Shown piece after piece: positions 18,431 to 28,265 of a stretch of DNA of 64,000 nt. Location: contig PNKW01000003.1 in assembly GCA_013822695.1 (NCBI GenBank), positions 1-64,000 of the forward strand. Direction: 5' to 3'. This stretch comes from Erythrobacter sp. (lineage in GTDB: Bacteria > Pseudomonadota > Alphaproteobacteria > Sphingomonadales > Sphingomonadaceae). Under the pieces are notes generated by a model. It was not told where the DNA came from. It ran no database searches and saw nothing but the letters and a program-made list of their open reading frames with translations. The translations under genes and the position numbers were made by a program. Within the stretch, counting starts at the first letter, position 1; every line of letters starts with the position of its first letter.

Positions 18431-20386
18431 CTACATCCCCCACGTCACCTGGCGCGTGTTGCTGCGCTTGAGATTGCGATAGCGCGCCATCGCCCACAGC
18501 GGGAAGTATTTCGGGTAGCCGTGATAGCGCAGGTAGAAGACGCGCGGAAAGCCGCCGCCGGTGTAGACATCCTGCTCCCACAACCCGTCGGCCTGCTGAT
18601 GCCGGGCGAGCCATGCGACGCCCCGCTCGACCGCGGCGTCGTCCACCGCCCCCGCCGCCATCAGCCCGAGCAGCGCCCAGGCGGTCTGCGATGCGGTCGA
18701 GGGCGCGGGCGAGTAACCCGCGTAATCGAGCGCGTAGCTGCGGCAGTCCTCGCCCCAGCCGCCGTCAGGGTTCTGGATGGCGCGCAGCCAGTCGGCACCC
18801 TTGCGGATCGCGGGGTGATCCGGCCCGAGGTCGGCCGCCGCCAGCGCGCACAGCGCCGACCAGGTGCCGTAGATGTAATTGACCCCCCAGCGCCCGAACC
18901 AGCTGCCATCGGTCTCCTGTTCGTTCGTGAGGTAAGCGATCGCCGCCCGCATCCGCGGACTTTCGGCCGGCTCGCGGAGCTGCGCCAGCATCGAGACGCA
19001 GCGCGCCGAGACGTCGGCGGTTGGCGGGTCGAGCAGCGCGCCGTGATCGGCGAAGGGAATGTTGTTGAGGTAGTGGTAGCTGTTGTCGGCGTCGAAGGCG
19101 CCCCAGCCGCCATCGCGCGATTGCAGGCCCACGGTCCATTCCTTCCCGCGCGCCACCGACTCGTCAAACCGCGCGCCGGACAAGCCGCGCGCGCGGGCCA
19201 TCGCCATCACCACCACGGCGGTATCATCAAGGTCGGGATAATGCGCGTTGGCATATTGGAACGCCCAGCCGCCGGGGCGGACATCGGGCTTCACTTCGGC
19301 CCAGTCGCCCTTGACCTCAAGCTCCTGGAGCGGCCGCAGCCAATCGAGCGCCGCCAGCGCGCGGGCTTCGTTGGCAGGCCCGCCCGCCTCAAGCATCGCG
19401 TGCGCCGCCAGCGCGGTGTCCCACACCGGGGAGAGGCAGGGCTGGCAATAGGCTTCCTCCTCGCCGACCACGAGCAGCTTCTCGACACTCGCACGGGCGA
19501 TGGCGCGGTGCGGATGATCGGGGGGATAGCCGAGGCAATCGAACATCATCACGCTGTTCGCCATCGCAGGGTAGATCGCGCCGAGACCGTCTTCGCCGTT
19601 CAATCGGGTGACGACGAAATCGACACAGGCCTGCACCGCGCGGGCCCGCAGACGCTCCGGCCACAGCGGCTCGGCGCGTTTCAGCACCACGTCGAGCGCG
19701 CCGAATGCCGCCCGCCAGACCCGCTTGGCATCGGCCGCCTGGGTGCCGAGCGCGGCAGGGCGGCCGCTGTAGAGCTCCTCGACCAGAATGCCCCTGGGAT
19801 TGCGCGCCAGCGGGCGCTTGGCCGCGAGCACCAGCAGCGGCACGATCACGGTGCGCGCCCAGTAGGACATCTTCGACAGGTGCACCGGGAACCAGCGCGG
19901 CAGCAGGATCAGCTCGGCGGGCATGGTCGGCACCACGTCCCACGATCCTGCGCCGAACAGCGCCAGCTGGATCTTGGTGAAGACGTTGCAGGTCTCCGCC
20001 CCGCCTGCCGCCAGCACCGCCGCCCGCGCGCGCGCCATGTGCGGCGCATCGACGGGATCGCCGATCATCTTGAGCGCGTAATAGGCCTTGATCGTCGCCG
20101 AGACGTCGAAATCGCCGCCATGATAGAGCGGCCAGCCATCATGCATGTCGGACTGGATGCGCCTGAGATAGCGCGCGATCTTGCTCTCGAGCTCCGCATC
20201 GACCGGCTCGGCGAGGTAGTGCCGCAGCAGGATATATTCGGCCGGGATCGTCGCATCGGCTTCGAGTTCGAACAGCCAGTGACCATCGTCGCGCTGCAGC
20301 GCCGACAGGGCATCCGCAGCGCGCGCGGCGGCTTTGTCGGCAGTGTCGACCAGATCGACACGTTCGAGAACTGCGGTGTTCATCAT
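18431..20386 (-). CDS. shc: Squalene-hopene cyclase
   Basis: QW repeats (DGGWGAFDADN, ETDGSWFGRWGVNYIYGTW, DGGWGEDCRSY); catalytic DLDDTAVV. Confidence 0.96.
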   Translation of the reverse strand: MMNTAVLERVDLVDTADKAAARAADALSALQRDDGHWLFELEADATIPAEYILLRHYLAEPVDAELESKIARYLRRIQSDMHDGWPLYHGGDFDVSATIKAYYALKMIGDPVDAPHMARARAAVLAAGGAETCNVFTKIQLALFGAGSWDVVPTMPAELILLPRWFPVHLSKMSYWARTVIVPLLVLAAKRPLARNPRGILVEELYSGRPAALGTQAADAKRVWRAAFGALDVVLKRAEPLWPERLRARAVQACVDFVVTRLNGEDGLGAIYPAMANSVMMFDCLGYPPDHPHRAIARASVEKLLVVGEEEAYCQPCLSPVWDTALAAHAMLEAGGPANEARALAALDWLRPLQELEVKGDWAEVKPDVRPGGWAFQYANAHYPDLDDTAVVVMAMARARGLSGARFDESVARGKEWTVGLQSRDGGWGAFDADNSYHYLNNIPFADHGALLDPPTADVSARCVSMLAQLREPAESPRMRAAIAYLTNEQETDGSWFGRWGVNYIYGTWSALCALAAADLGPDHPAIRKGADWLRAIQNPDGGWGEDCRSYALDYAGYSPAPSTASQTAWALLGLMAAGAVDDAAVERGVAWLARHQQADGLWEQDVYTGGGFPRVFYLRYHGYPKYFPLWAMARYRNLKRSNTRQVTWGM

Positions 20387-20401
20387 GGCGTGCTCATCCC
20401 C

Positions 20402-21682
20402 TCAGCTTGCGGCTGCCAATCGCGCCGCGGCCTCGCCCGAGCGGAGCGCGCCCTCGATGGTTGCGGGCAGGCCGGTCTGCGTCCAGTCTCCGGCCAGAAA
20501 CAGATTGCGCCAGCGCGTGCGCGCCACCGGGCGCCGGGCATCCTGCGCCGGGGTCGCGGCGAAGGTGGCGCGCTTCTCCTTGACGATTTGCCACGTTGGC
20601 ATCGGCGCATCGCAGCCGAGCGTTGCGACGATGTCTTTCCAGATCCGCGCGGCAAGCGCGTCGCGATCTTCGTCGATGACATCGTCCGCCCCGCTGATCG
20701 TGACCGAGATACGGTCGGGGTGACACACCACCCACTGCGCGGTTCCGCCGATCAGCGCGGTGATCGGGCGCACACCGGAGGGCGGGGGGCAGGCGAAATG
20801 GGCGTTGAGGATCGAACAGAAGCGGTCGGGCACGACCAGACCGGCAACCAGCTCGCCCGCGACCCAGGGCGGCACGGCGAGGATCACGGCGGCATCGCCG
20901 AGCGCCTCTGCCCCTGCGCCGAAATCGAGCGCGACGACGTCGTCCCCCTTCACCTCAAGGCCGCGCAGCCGGGCGCCGAAACGCACCGTCACGTCGCGGG
21001 TGGTGAGCCAGGTCAGCGCCGGATCGACGAACACCGCATCGAGATTGGGCACCGCCACCATGGTGCGGCAGGCGCGCCCGCCCCGCGCGAAGGATTCGCG
21101 CAGGAACCGCCCCGCCAGCCACGCCGAGCCCTCTGCGGGCGGGCAATTGAGCACCGCGAGCATCATCGGATCGACCACCCGGTCCCAGAAGGCGCCCTGG
21201 CTCTCGACCCGGTCGGCGATCGTCGCCGGCCCCCGCCAGCTCAGCGCGAGGCGGGCCAGCGCCATGTGCTCGCCGAGCGTCGTCCCCGGTGTCCTGCGGC
21301 GCCGATCGAGCACCCACCAGGGCAGCGGACTGTCATTGACCGCAAGCGTCCAGCGCGCGCCGTCCCTCAGATCGTGGAAGGCGAAATCGGCGTGAGCAGG
21401 CCCTTCCAGCCGGTCCGCCGTGCCCAGCACGCCCAGATAGCGCTGCACCGCCTGATTGCCCGAGAAGACGAAGTGGTTGCCGTTGTCGATCGTCTGGCCG
21501 AGCATCCGGTCGAAGTAACTGCGGCAGCGCCCGCCCGCGCGCGGGGCGGCTTCGTGCAGGATCACGCGCGCACCACGGCGGGTCAGTTCGACGGCAGCCG
21601 CCAGCCCGGCGAGCCCGGCGCCGATCACATGCACGGTGCGCCCGGATGTCACGCCTGGGGCACCGCGCGGGCCATGCCCCAA
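20402..21682 (-). CDS. hpnE: Hydroxysqualene dehydroxylase / squalene-associated FAD-dependent desaturase HpnE (start may be the GTG near 21652)
   Basis: VHVIGAGLAGLAAAVELTRRGARVILHEAAPRAGGRCRSYFD; LFLAGDWTQTGLPATIEGALRSGEAAA. Confidence 0.93.
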   Translation of the reverse strand: MGHGPRGAPGVTSGRTVHVIGAGLAGLAAAVELTRRGARVILHEAAPRAGGRCRSYFDRMLGQTIDNGNHFVFSGNQAVQRYLGVLGTADRLEGPAHADFAFHDLRDGARWTLAVNDSPLPWWVLDRRRRTPGTTLGEHMALARLALSWRGPATIADRVESQGAFWDRVVDPMMLAVLNCPPAEGSAWLAGRFLRESFARGGRACRTMVAVPNLDAVFVDPALTWLTTRDVTVRFGARLRGLEVKGDDVVALDFGAGAEALGDAAVILAVPPWVAGELVAGLVVPDRFCSILNAHFACPPPSGVRPITALIGGTAQWVVCHPDRISVTISGADDVIDEDRDALAARIWKDIVATLGCDAPMPTWQIVKEKRATFAATPAQDARRPVARTRWRNLFLAGDWTQTGLPATIEGALRSGEAAARLAAAS

Positions 21683-21707
21683 GCGGTCCGGTCTCGCTCC
21701 GGCGCCG

Positions 21708-22553
21708 TCACGGGAAGAGGCTCAACCATACGACCGAGAGGATCAGCCGCAGCTTATTGGTGCGCGGACGGGTGCGCGGCGCGGTCCAGCCGTCACGCTC
21801 CATTTGCCCCAGCAACCGGGCATAGGCGACCTCCATCAGGCGCGGCGCGATCAGATGGCCCCGCAGCCGGCCCGACAGGAGCGCACGGGCGGCATCGAAA
21901 TGGCGGTGCGCGTCGGCGGCAAGGATGCGGGCCGCGGTATCGATGCGGGGGTGCGCTGCGACCTGCTCAGGCGTTTCCGGCGCGATCCCCGCGGCGGCGA
22001 GCGCCTCGCGCGGGAGATAGACCCGGCCGATCGCGGCGTCCTCGTCAATGTCGCGCAGGATGTTGGTCAGTTGCAGCGCCCGGCCAAGGTGATGCGCCAG
22101 CGCCTCGCCCGGCTCCTTGTCCATGCCGAAAGCCTTGACCGAGAGGCGGCCGACCGCCGAAGCGACCCGGTCGCAATAGAGATCAAGCGTCGCCCGGTCA
22201 GGCCAGCGGATATCCTCGGCCACGTCCATCGCCATCCCGTCGATCACCGCGTGGCAATCGGCCTGCTCGAGCGCGAAATCCGCGACCGCCTCGCGCAGCA
22301 ATTCGGCCTGCCCGGCGGGCCGGCCAGCGTAGAGCGCATCGATGTCGTCCCGCCAGCATTCGAGCGCACGGGCGCGTCCTGCGCGGTCACCCTCCTGATC
22401 ATCGGCAATATCGTCCACCGCGCGGCAGAAGGCGTAGATCGCATACATGGCCTCCCGCCGAGGCCGGGGCAGGACGCGCATTCCGGCATAGAAGCTGCTG
22501 CCAGCGGCTTGCCTGGCCGGGGTGAGCGTGGATTGCGGGGCGACGATGTTCAT
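21708..22553 (-). CDS. hpnD: Presqualene diphosphate synthase HpnD
   Basis: SFYAGMRVLPRPRREAMYAIYAFCRAVDDIADD; LTNILRDIDEDAAIGRVYLP. Confidence 0.94.
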   Translation of the reverse strand: MNIVAPQSTLTPARQAAGSSFYAGMRVLPRPRREAMYAIYAFCRAVDDIADDQEGDRAGRARALECWRDDIDALYAGRPAGQAELLREAVADFALEQADCHAVIDGMAMDVAEDIRWPDRATLDLYCDRVASAVGRLSVKAFGMDKEPGEALAHHLGRALQLTNILRDIDEDAAIGRVYLPREALAAAGIAPETPEQVAAHPRIDTAARILAADAHRHFDAARALLSGRLRGHLIAPRLMEVAYARLLGQMERDGWTAPRTRPRTNKLRLILSVVWLSLFP

Positions 22554-23395
22554 CGGGCCCACACCAGCCTGCGGACCGCAGCCGTGAGCCCGATCCGGGC
22601 CGCGGCGAACTTGCCGAGATGCACGTTCTGCGACAGCGGATCGCGCCGCTGCAACAGGTCGAGCAGCTTGCGCGCCAGAGCATCAATCATTGCCACTTCC
22701 ATCCCAAGTCGCCGGTCGCGAATCGCGCCCGGGAATGCCGCAGCCTTGTTCAGCAACTGCTCCGCGTCTTTTCTAAGGTCAGCGATAACTGCGCGCAGGG
22801 CCGGACTGGCAACCGGGGCATCGAGCGCCTCGACCGACGTGCCGTGGCGCGCCAGACTGTCGAGCGGGAGATAGACCCGGTCGAGATCGCGCCGGTCCTT
22901 GGCGCAGTCCTGGAGGTGGTTGATGATCTGCAGCGCGGCACACAGGGCGTCCGAGAGCGGCCACAGCGCGCGCGCCTCGCCATGCAGGTCGAGCATGAAC
23001 CGCCCGACCGGCATCGCCGAATAGCGGCAGTAATCCAGCAGATCGTCCCAATCGGCGGTGCGCGGCTTGATGACATCGCGTTCGAAGGCGGTCAGCAGGT
23101 CATGCGCATGGGTGAGCGGGACCGGGCGGTCCGCAAGCGCCATGCGCAGCGCGCGCGCCGGGCCGTCGGCATCGCTGCTGCCATCGAGCGTGGCGCGCAT
23201 CTGTGCCAGCAGGCGGAGCTTTTCCTCCGACGCGCTCGCCGGGTCATCGGCGACATCGTCGGCGGCGCGGGCGAAGCGGTAGAAGGCGATGACGGGCGCG
23301 CGCAGGTCAGGGCGCAGCACGAAGGAGGCGACCGGGAAGTTCTCGTCCCGGTGCCCCTTGCCCGAGGCCAGCGCCAGGCTGTCGGCGCCGCTCAT
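22550..23395 (-). CDS. hpnC: Squalene synthase HpnC
   Basis: ENFPVASFVLRPDLRAPVIAFYRFARAADDVADDP; INHLQDCAKDRRDLDRVYLP. Confidence 0.94.
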   Translation of the reverse strand: MSGADSLALASGKGHRDENFPVASFVLRPDLRAPVIAFYRFARAADDVADDPASASEEKLRLLAQMRATLDGSSDADGPARALRMALADRPVPLTHAHDLLTAFERDVIKPRTADWDDLLDYCRYSAMPVGRFMLDLHGEARALWPLSDALCAALQIINHLQDCAKDRRDLDRVYLPLDSLARHGTSVEALDAPVASPALRAVIADLRKDAEQLLNKAAAFPGAIRDRRLGMEVAMIDALARKLLDLLQRRDPLSQNVHLGKFAAARIGLTAAVRRLVWAR

Positions 23396-24528
23396 TGGAG
23401 CGCCGCCTGGGCGCGGCCCTTCCACAGGCCCCCGCGCCCGCGCCAGTGTTGCCACGCGGACCAGATGGTCGCGCCGGAATAGAAAGCGGCTATCAGCGGC
23501 AGCGCGAGGCCCCACAGCGGAGATTGCCGGTAGAAGCGGCTGATCGGCCAGAAGGCGAGCGCCATCAGCAGCCACGCCGCCACCCCCAGCCATCGCGCAA
23601 TGCCCTCGCCCAGCAGCGCGAACAGCGGCGGTGCCAGATAGACCAGTGCCATGCCCGCGACCGTGCCTGCGAGCAGCAGCGGCTGATAGCCGAGCTGCGC
23701 ATAGGCCGAGCGCGCGATCATCGCGCCGACATCGGCAAAATGCGGATAGGGCCGGATGCTGAGCGAGCGGTCGGTCAGGCCGAGCCAGATCGGCCCCTGC
23801 CGCTTCATCAGCGCGCCCATCGCGCAATCGTCGATCAGCGCGGTGCGGATCGCGGCGATCCCACCGGCCGCCTCCAGTGCCTCGCGCCTGACCAGCATGC
23901 AGCCGCCCGCCGCCCCGGCAATCTTCCGGCGCGGGTCGTTGATGGCGGCGAAGGGATAGAGCAGCTGGAAGAAGAACACGAAGGCGGGGATCAGCATGCG
24001 TTCGGCCAGGCTCTCGCAGCGCAGCCGCGCCATCAGCGAGACCAGCACGCGGTTTTCGGCAGAGGCGCGCGCCACCAGACTGGCGAGCGTATCGGGCGCG
24101 TGGGTGATGTCCGCGTCGGTCAGCCACAGGTAATCGGGCGGGGCAATGCCGCCGCTGGCCTTGGTGATGCCCTGGGAGACCGCGGCAAGCTTGCCGGTCC
24201 AGCCCGATGCGAGCGGGGTGGCCGACATCACCGTCAACCTGTCCGAACCGACCGCTGCGGCGCGCGCGACATCGGCGGTGCTGTCGCTGCTCGAATCGTC
24301 GACCAGGATGATCCGGAACTCGCCGCGATAGTCCTGCGCGATCAGGCTGGCGATCACCGGCGCGATCACGGCCGCCTCGTCGCGCGCCGGAACGATGGCG
24401 ACCACGCTCGGCAGGCGCGTCGGCAGCGGCGGCACGCGCCTGTCCGTGACATCGGCACGCCAGAAACCGTCGCGCAGGGTCAGCATCCCGATCCAGATCA
24501 GCAGGCTGAGAATTGCCAGCGCAACCAT
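23392..24528 (-). CDS. hpnB: Hopanoid-associated glycosyltransferase HpnB
   Basis: GT2-like VVAIVPARDEAAVIAPVIASLIAQDYRGEFRIILVDDSSSDST; hopanoid gene order. Confidence 0.9.
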   Translation of the reverse strand: MVALAILSLLIWIGMLTLRDGFWRADVTDRRVPPLPTRLPSVVAIVPARDEAAVIAPVIASLIAQDYRGEFRIILVDDSSSDSTADVARAAAVGSDRLTVMSATPLASGWTGKLAAVSQGITKASGGIAPPDYLWLTDADITHAPDTLASLVARASAENRVLVSLMARLRCESLAERMLIPAFVFFFQLLYPFAAINDPRRKIAGAAGGCMLVRREALEAAGGIAAIRTALIDDCAMGALMKRQGPIWLGLTDRSLSIRPYPHFADVGAMIARSAYAQLGYQPLLLAGTVAGMALVYLAPPLFALLGEGIARWLGVAAWLLMALAFWPISRFYRQSPLWGLALPLIAAFYSGATIWSAWQHWRGRGGLWKGRAQAALQ

Positions 24529-25544
24529 CAGCCGACCATCCCGGCCGAGCGGAACCAGGCAATCGCATCCCTTATTGCCTCCTCGGACGCGCGGGCGCGA
24601 TGGCCCAGCGCGCGTTCGGCCTTGGCGGAGGAGAAGAACATGCTGTGGCGGGCCATCCTGAGCGAGTCGCGGGAAAGCATCGGCTCCCGGCCGGTCACCC
24701 GCGCGAGGCCTTCGCTAAGCAGCGCCAACGGGAACAGCGGGGCGCGCGGGAGGGCGATGCGCGGGGCCCTGCGGCCGACCTGCTGGGCAATCATCGCCAG
24801 CAATTGCCGGAGACTGACGTCCTGCCCTCCGAGAATGTAGCGTTCGCCGATCACCCCCTTGTCGAAGGCGGCGAGGTGGCCCGCAGCAACATCGTCGACA
24901 TGGACAATGTTCAAGCCACTGTCGACGAAGGCCGGGATCCGTCCGGATGCAGCCTCGACGATGATCCTTCCGGTCGGGGTCGGGCGCACGTCGCGCGGGC
25001 CTATCGGGGTCGAGGGGTTGACGATCACCGCTGGCAATCCGCGCTCGGCCACCATCGCCTCGACCAGCCGCTCGGCCTCGACCTTGGAGCGCTTGTAGGC
25101 CCCGACCGCCTGTGCGGGGGTCGCCGCGGCGGTTTCGTCCACTGGGGTGGCATCGTGCGAGGGTTTGAGCGTCGCCACGCTGCTGGTGTAAACGATCCGG
25201 GGGACCCCGGCGGCAAGCGCGGCCTCCATCACAGTGCGGGTGGTCGCGACATTATTGGCGATGATCTCAGCCGGATCGGGCGCCCAGATGCGATAGTCGG
25301 CGGCCACATGATAAAGGCCGCGCACCCCCTCCATCGCGGAGCGCACCGCGGCAGGATCGGTCAGGTCACCCACCACCACTTCGGCATCGAGCCCGTCGAT
25401 ATTGGTGCGCGAGCTGCTCGGCCGGACGATGAGGCGTACCCGCTCCCCACGCGCGAGCAGAGCCCGCGCCACGGCCGAACCAACGAAGCCGGATGCACCG
25501 GTTACAAGGACCGGACCCGGTCGGCTTTTCGATTCGCTACCCAT
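24528..25544 (-). CDS. hpnA: Hopanoid-associated sugar epimerase HpnA
   Basis: PVLVTGASGFVGSAVARALLARGERVRLIVRPSSSRTNIDGLDAEVVVGDLTD. Confidence 0.93.
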   Translation of the reverse strand: MGSESKSRPGPVLVTGASGFVGSAVARALLARGERVRLIVRPSSSRTNIDGLDAEVVVGDLTDPAAVRSAMEGVRGLYHVAADYRIWAPDPAEIIANNVATTRTVMEAALAAGVPRIVYTSSVATLKPSHDATPVDETAAATPAQAVGAYKRSKVEAERLVEAMVAERGLPAVIVNPSTPIGPRDVRPTPTGRIIVEAASGRIPAFVDSGLNIVHVDDVAAGHLAAFDKGVIGERYILGGQDVSLRQLLAMIAQQVGRRAPRIALPRAPLFPLALLSEGLARVTGREPMLSRDSLRMARHSMFFSSAKAERALGHRARASEEAIRDAIAWFRSAGMVG

Positions 25545-25679
25545 GGCGGGTCGGTATCTGCTCCAGGTGTCAAACTCCGACATCGACGGCCACTTGGGGC
25601 GGTTACTTCGAAATATTTCCGCTTCGACACCGGCTATGTGGCGACAAATGTGCCCCCGACCGACCATTGGATCAGACGC

Positions 25680-26825
25680 GTGACCCCGTATTTCGTGATT
25701 TCGCTGATCATGATCGGGGCGGCGGGTCTCGTCTATTCGCTTTTCGCCCTGTTCTTCGTCAGCCGCGCCGCCGATCAGGCGCGGCCCGGCAGCCCGCCCG
25801 CGCCGGTGGCCGTCACGATCCTGAGGCCGCTGCACGGGGACGAACCGGGTCTTTACGATGCCATCCGCAGCGTGTTTGATCATGGCCATGGCGCGGCGGT
25901 GCAGATCATTTTCGGCGTGGCCGATGCGGAGGACCCGGCGCTGCTCGCCCTCGAGCGGGCGCGGCTTGCCTATCCCGGGCGCGATGTGAGCGTGGTGGTC
26001 AACGCGCAGTTGCACGGTCCCAATAAGAAGATGTCGAACATCATCAACATGGCGGCGCTCATCCGCCACCCGGTGGTGATGATCATCGACAGCGACGTGC
26101 AGGTGCCGCGCGGTGCGGTCTCGGCACTGGCGCAGACGCTGGCGGACCAGAGCGTCGGCGTCGTCAGCTGTCTCCATGCGGGCGTCGGCAACGCCGGGTT
26201 CTGGTCGCGCCTGGCGGCGATGGACATCACCTACCGCTTCATGCCTTCGGTTCTGGTCGGCCGGGGGCTGAACCTTGCCGAGCCGGTGCTGGGGCCGATG
26301 ATGGGTCTGCGCGCCGAAACCCTCGCAAGGATCGGCGGCTTTTCCCCCTTCGCCGAGGTGCTCGCGGACGACTACGAGATCGGCCGCGCGGTGCGCGCGC
26401 TCGGGTTGCGGGTGGCCGTGTGCGGGCCCTTCGTGCTGCACGGTTGCAGCGAAACCGGCTTGCCCGCGCTGCTGCGCCACGAGCTGCGCTGGACGCGCAC
26501 CATCTACGGCATCGACCCGGCGGGCTTCGCCGGAAGCCTTGTCACCCATGTCACGCCGATCGCGCTGATTGCGGTGCTGCTGTCGGGCGGAGCGATGGCG
26601 GCGTGGCTGCTGCTCGTCGCGGCGCTCGCGGTCCGATCCGCGATCAAGCTGCGGCTCGATCATCTCTCGCGCATGGTCTCGGGCCCGCTCTGGCTCCTCC
26701 CGCTGCGCGATTGCCTGTCGCTGGTGGTCTGGCTGATGACGTTCTTCGTCGGTAGGGTCGACTGGCGCGGATACCGGTTCAAAGTGAAGGCCGATGGCCG
26801 ACTGATGCAAGGAAGGCAGATATGA
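25680..26825 (+). CDS. hpnI: Ceramide-glucosyltransferase-like hopanoid glycosyltransferase HpnI (GTG start proposed)
   Basis: VAVTILRPLHGDEPGLYDAIRSVF, MIIDSDVQVPRGAVSALAQTL, DDYEIGRAVRALGLRVAV, LRHELRWTRTI. Confidence 0.88.
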   Translation: MTPYFVISLIMIGAAGLVYSLFALFFVSRAADQARPGSPPAPVAVTILRPLHGDEPGLYDAIRSVFDHGHGAAVQIIFGVADAEDPALLALERARLAYPGRDVSVVVNAQLHGPNKKMSNIINMAALIRHPVVMIIDSDVQVPRGAVSALAQTLADQSVGVVSCLHAGVGNAGFWSRLAAMDITYRFMPSVLVGRGLNLAEPVLGPMMGLRAETLARIGGFSPFAEVLADDYEIGRAVRALGLRVAVCGPFVLHGCSETGLPALLRHELRWTRTIYGIDPAGFAGSLVTHVTPIALIAVLLSGGAMAAWLLLVAALAVRSAIKLRLDHLSRMVSGPLWLLPLRDCLSLVVWLMTFFVGRVDWRGYRFKVKADGRLMQGRQI

Positions 26826-28249
26826 CGATGCGTTCGCTCTTTCTCCAGGGGCCCTCGTTTGATGGTTATGACGGTGGGGCCGGCGCGCGGTACCAGACGA
26901 AGCGCGAGGTCAAATCCTTCTGGTATCCGACCTGGCTGGCGCAGCCGGCCGCGCTGATCGAAGGCAGCAAGCTGATCGATGCGCCCGCGCATGGCCTCCG
27001 CTTCGATGATTTCCGCCACGAAGCGCATCAGCGCGACCTTGTCGTGCTCCACACCTCGACGCCGTCCTTCCGGCAGGACGTGCGCACCGCCGAATTGCTC
27101 AAGGCGGAAAACCCCGCGCTCAAGATCGGGATGATCGGCTCGAAAGTGGCGGTCGATGCCGAGGGCAGCCTCAAGGCCTCCGAAGCGATCGATTTCGTCG
27201 CGCGCAACGAATTCGATTTCACCATCAAGGACATCGCCGACGGCCAGGACTGGTCGGCGGTCGACGGCATCAGCTATCGCAACCGTGACGGCGTGATCGT
27301 CCACAACCGCGACCGCGCGATCGTGACCGACATGGACATGCTGCCCTTCGTCACCCCGGTCTACAAGCGCGACCTGGTGATGGAGAATTATTTCGGCGGC
27401 TACCTGCTCCACCCCTATGTCAGCTTCTACACCGGGCGCGGCTGCAAATCGCGCTGCACCTTCTGCCTGTGGCCGCAAACCGTCGGCGGGCACAATTACC
27501 GCGTGCGCTCGATCGGTCATGTGATCGAGGAAGTGAAATATGTGATGCAGGCGTTTCCGCAGTCGAAGGAGATTTTCTTCGACGACGACACGCTGACCGA
27601 CAATCTGCCGCGCACCGAAGCGCTTGCGGTCGAGCTGGGCAAGCTCGGCGTGGTATGGTCGTGCAACGCCAAGGCCAATGTCCCCTACAACACGCTCAAG
27701 ATCATGAAGGACAATGGGCTGCGTCTACTGCTGGTCGGCTTCGAAAGCGGCAACCAGCAGATCCTGCACAATATCAAGAAGGGCATGCGGGTCGAGGTCG
27801 CGCGGCAGTTCGCCAAGGATTGCCGGGCGCTGGGCATCACCGTGCACGGCACCTTCATCCTCGGCCTGCCGGGGGAAACGCGCGAGACGATCCTCGAGAC
27901 GCTGGCCTTCGCCAAGGAGGTCAACCCGCACACGATCCAGGTCTCGCTCGCCGCACCCTATCCGGGCACCTTCCTGCACAAGCAGGCGAGCGAGAACGGC
28001 TGGTTCGATACCGACAGCGAACTGCTCAACGACGACGGCACTCAGATCGCGCAACTGAGCTACGATCACCTGTCGGCCGCGGAAATCTTCGAGGCGGTCG
28101 AGATGTTCTACAAGAAGTTCTATTTCCGCCCGAGCAAGATCGCGGGCATCGTCGGCGAGATGGTGACCGATGGCGACATGATGAAGCGCCGCCTGCGCGA
28201 GGGTGTCGAATTCTTCCGCTTCCTGCGAGACCGCAAGCTTGCCGCCTGA
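26822..28249 (+). CDS. hpnJ: B12-binding-type radical SAM hopanoid biosynthesis protein HpnJ
   Basis: MRSLFLQGPSFDGYDGGAGARYQTKREVKSFWYPTWLAQPAALI; radical SAM CKSRCTFC. Confidence 0.93.
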   Translation: MTMRSLFLQGPSFDGYDGGAGARYQTKREVKSFWYPTWLAQPAALIEGSKLIDAPAHGLRFDDFRHEAHQRDLVVLHTSTPSFRQDVRTAELLKAENPALKIGMIGSKVAVDAEGSLKASEAIDFVARNEFDFTIKDIADGQDWSAVDGISYRNRDGVIVHNRDRAIVTDMDMLPFVTPVYKRDLVMENYFGGYLLHPYVSFYTGRGCKSRCTFCLWPQTVGGHNYRVRSIGHVIEEVKYVMQAFPQSKEIFFDDDTLTDNLPRTEALAVELGKLGVVWSCNAKANVPYNTLKIMKDNGLRLLLVGFESGNQQILHNIKKGMRVEVARQFAKDCRALGITVHGTFILGLPGETRETILETLAFAKEVNPHTIQVSLAAPYPGTFLHKQASENGWFDTDSELLNDDGTQIAQLSYDHLSAAEIFEAVEMFYKKFYFRPSKIAGIVGEMVTDGDMMKRRLREGVEFFRFLRDRKLAA

Positions 28250-28265
28250 ACCGGGGCGCGGTGCG

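Noticed and set aside
17087-22138. 1683-aa plus-strand ORF opposite the hopanoid genes
   Set aside because: Low-complexity Arg/Gly/Ala-rich shadow ORF antisense to hpnG, shc, hpnE and hpnD, typical of high-GC DNA.
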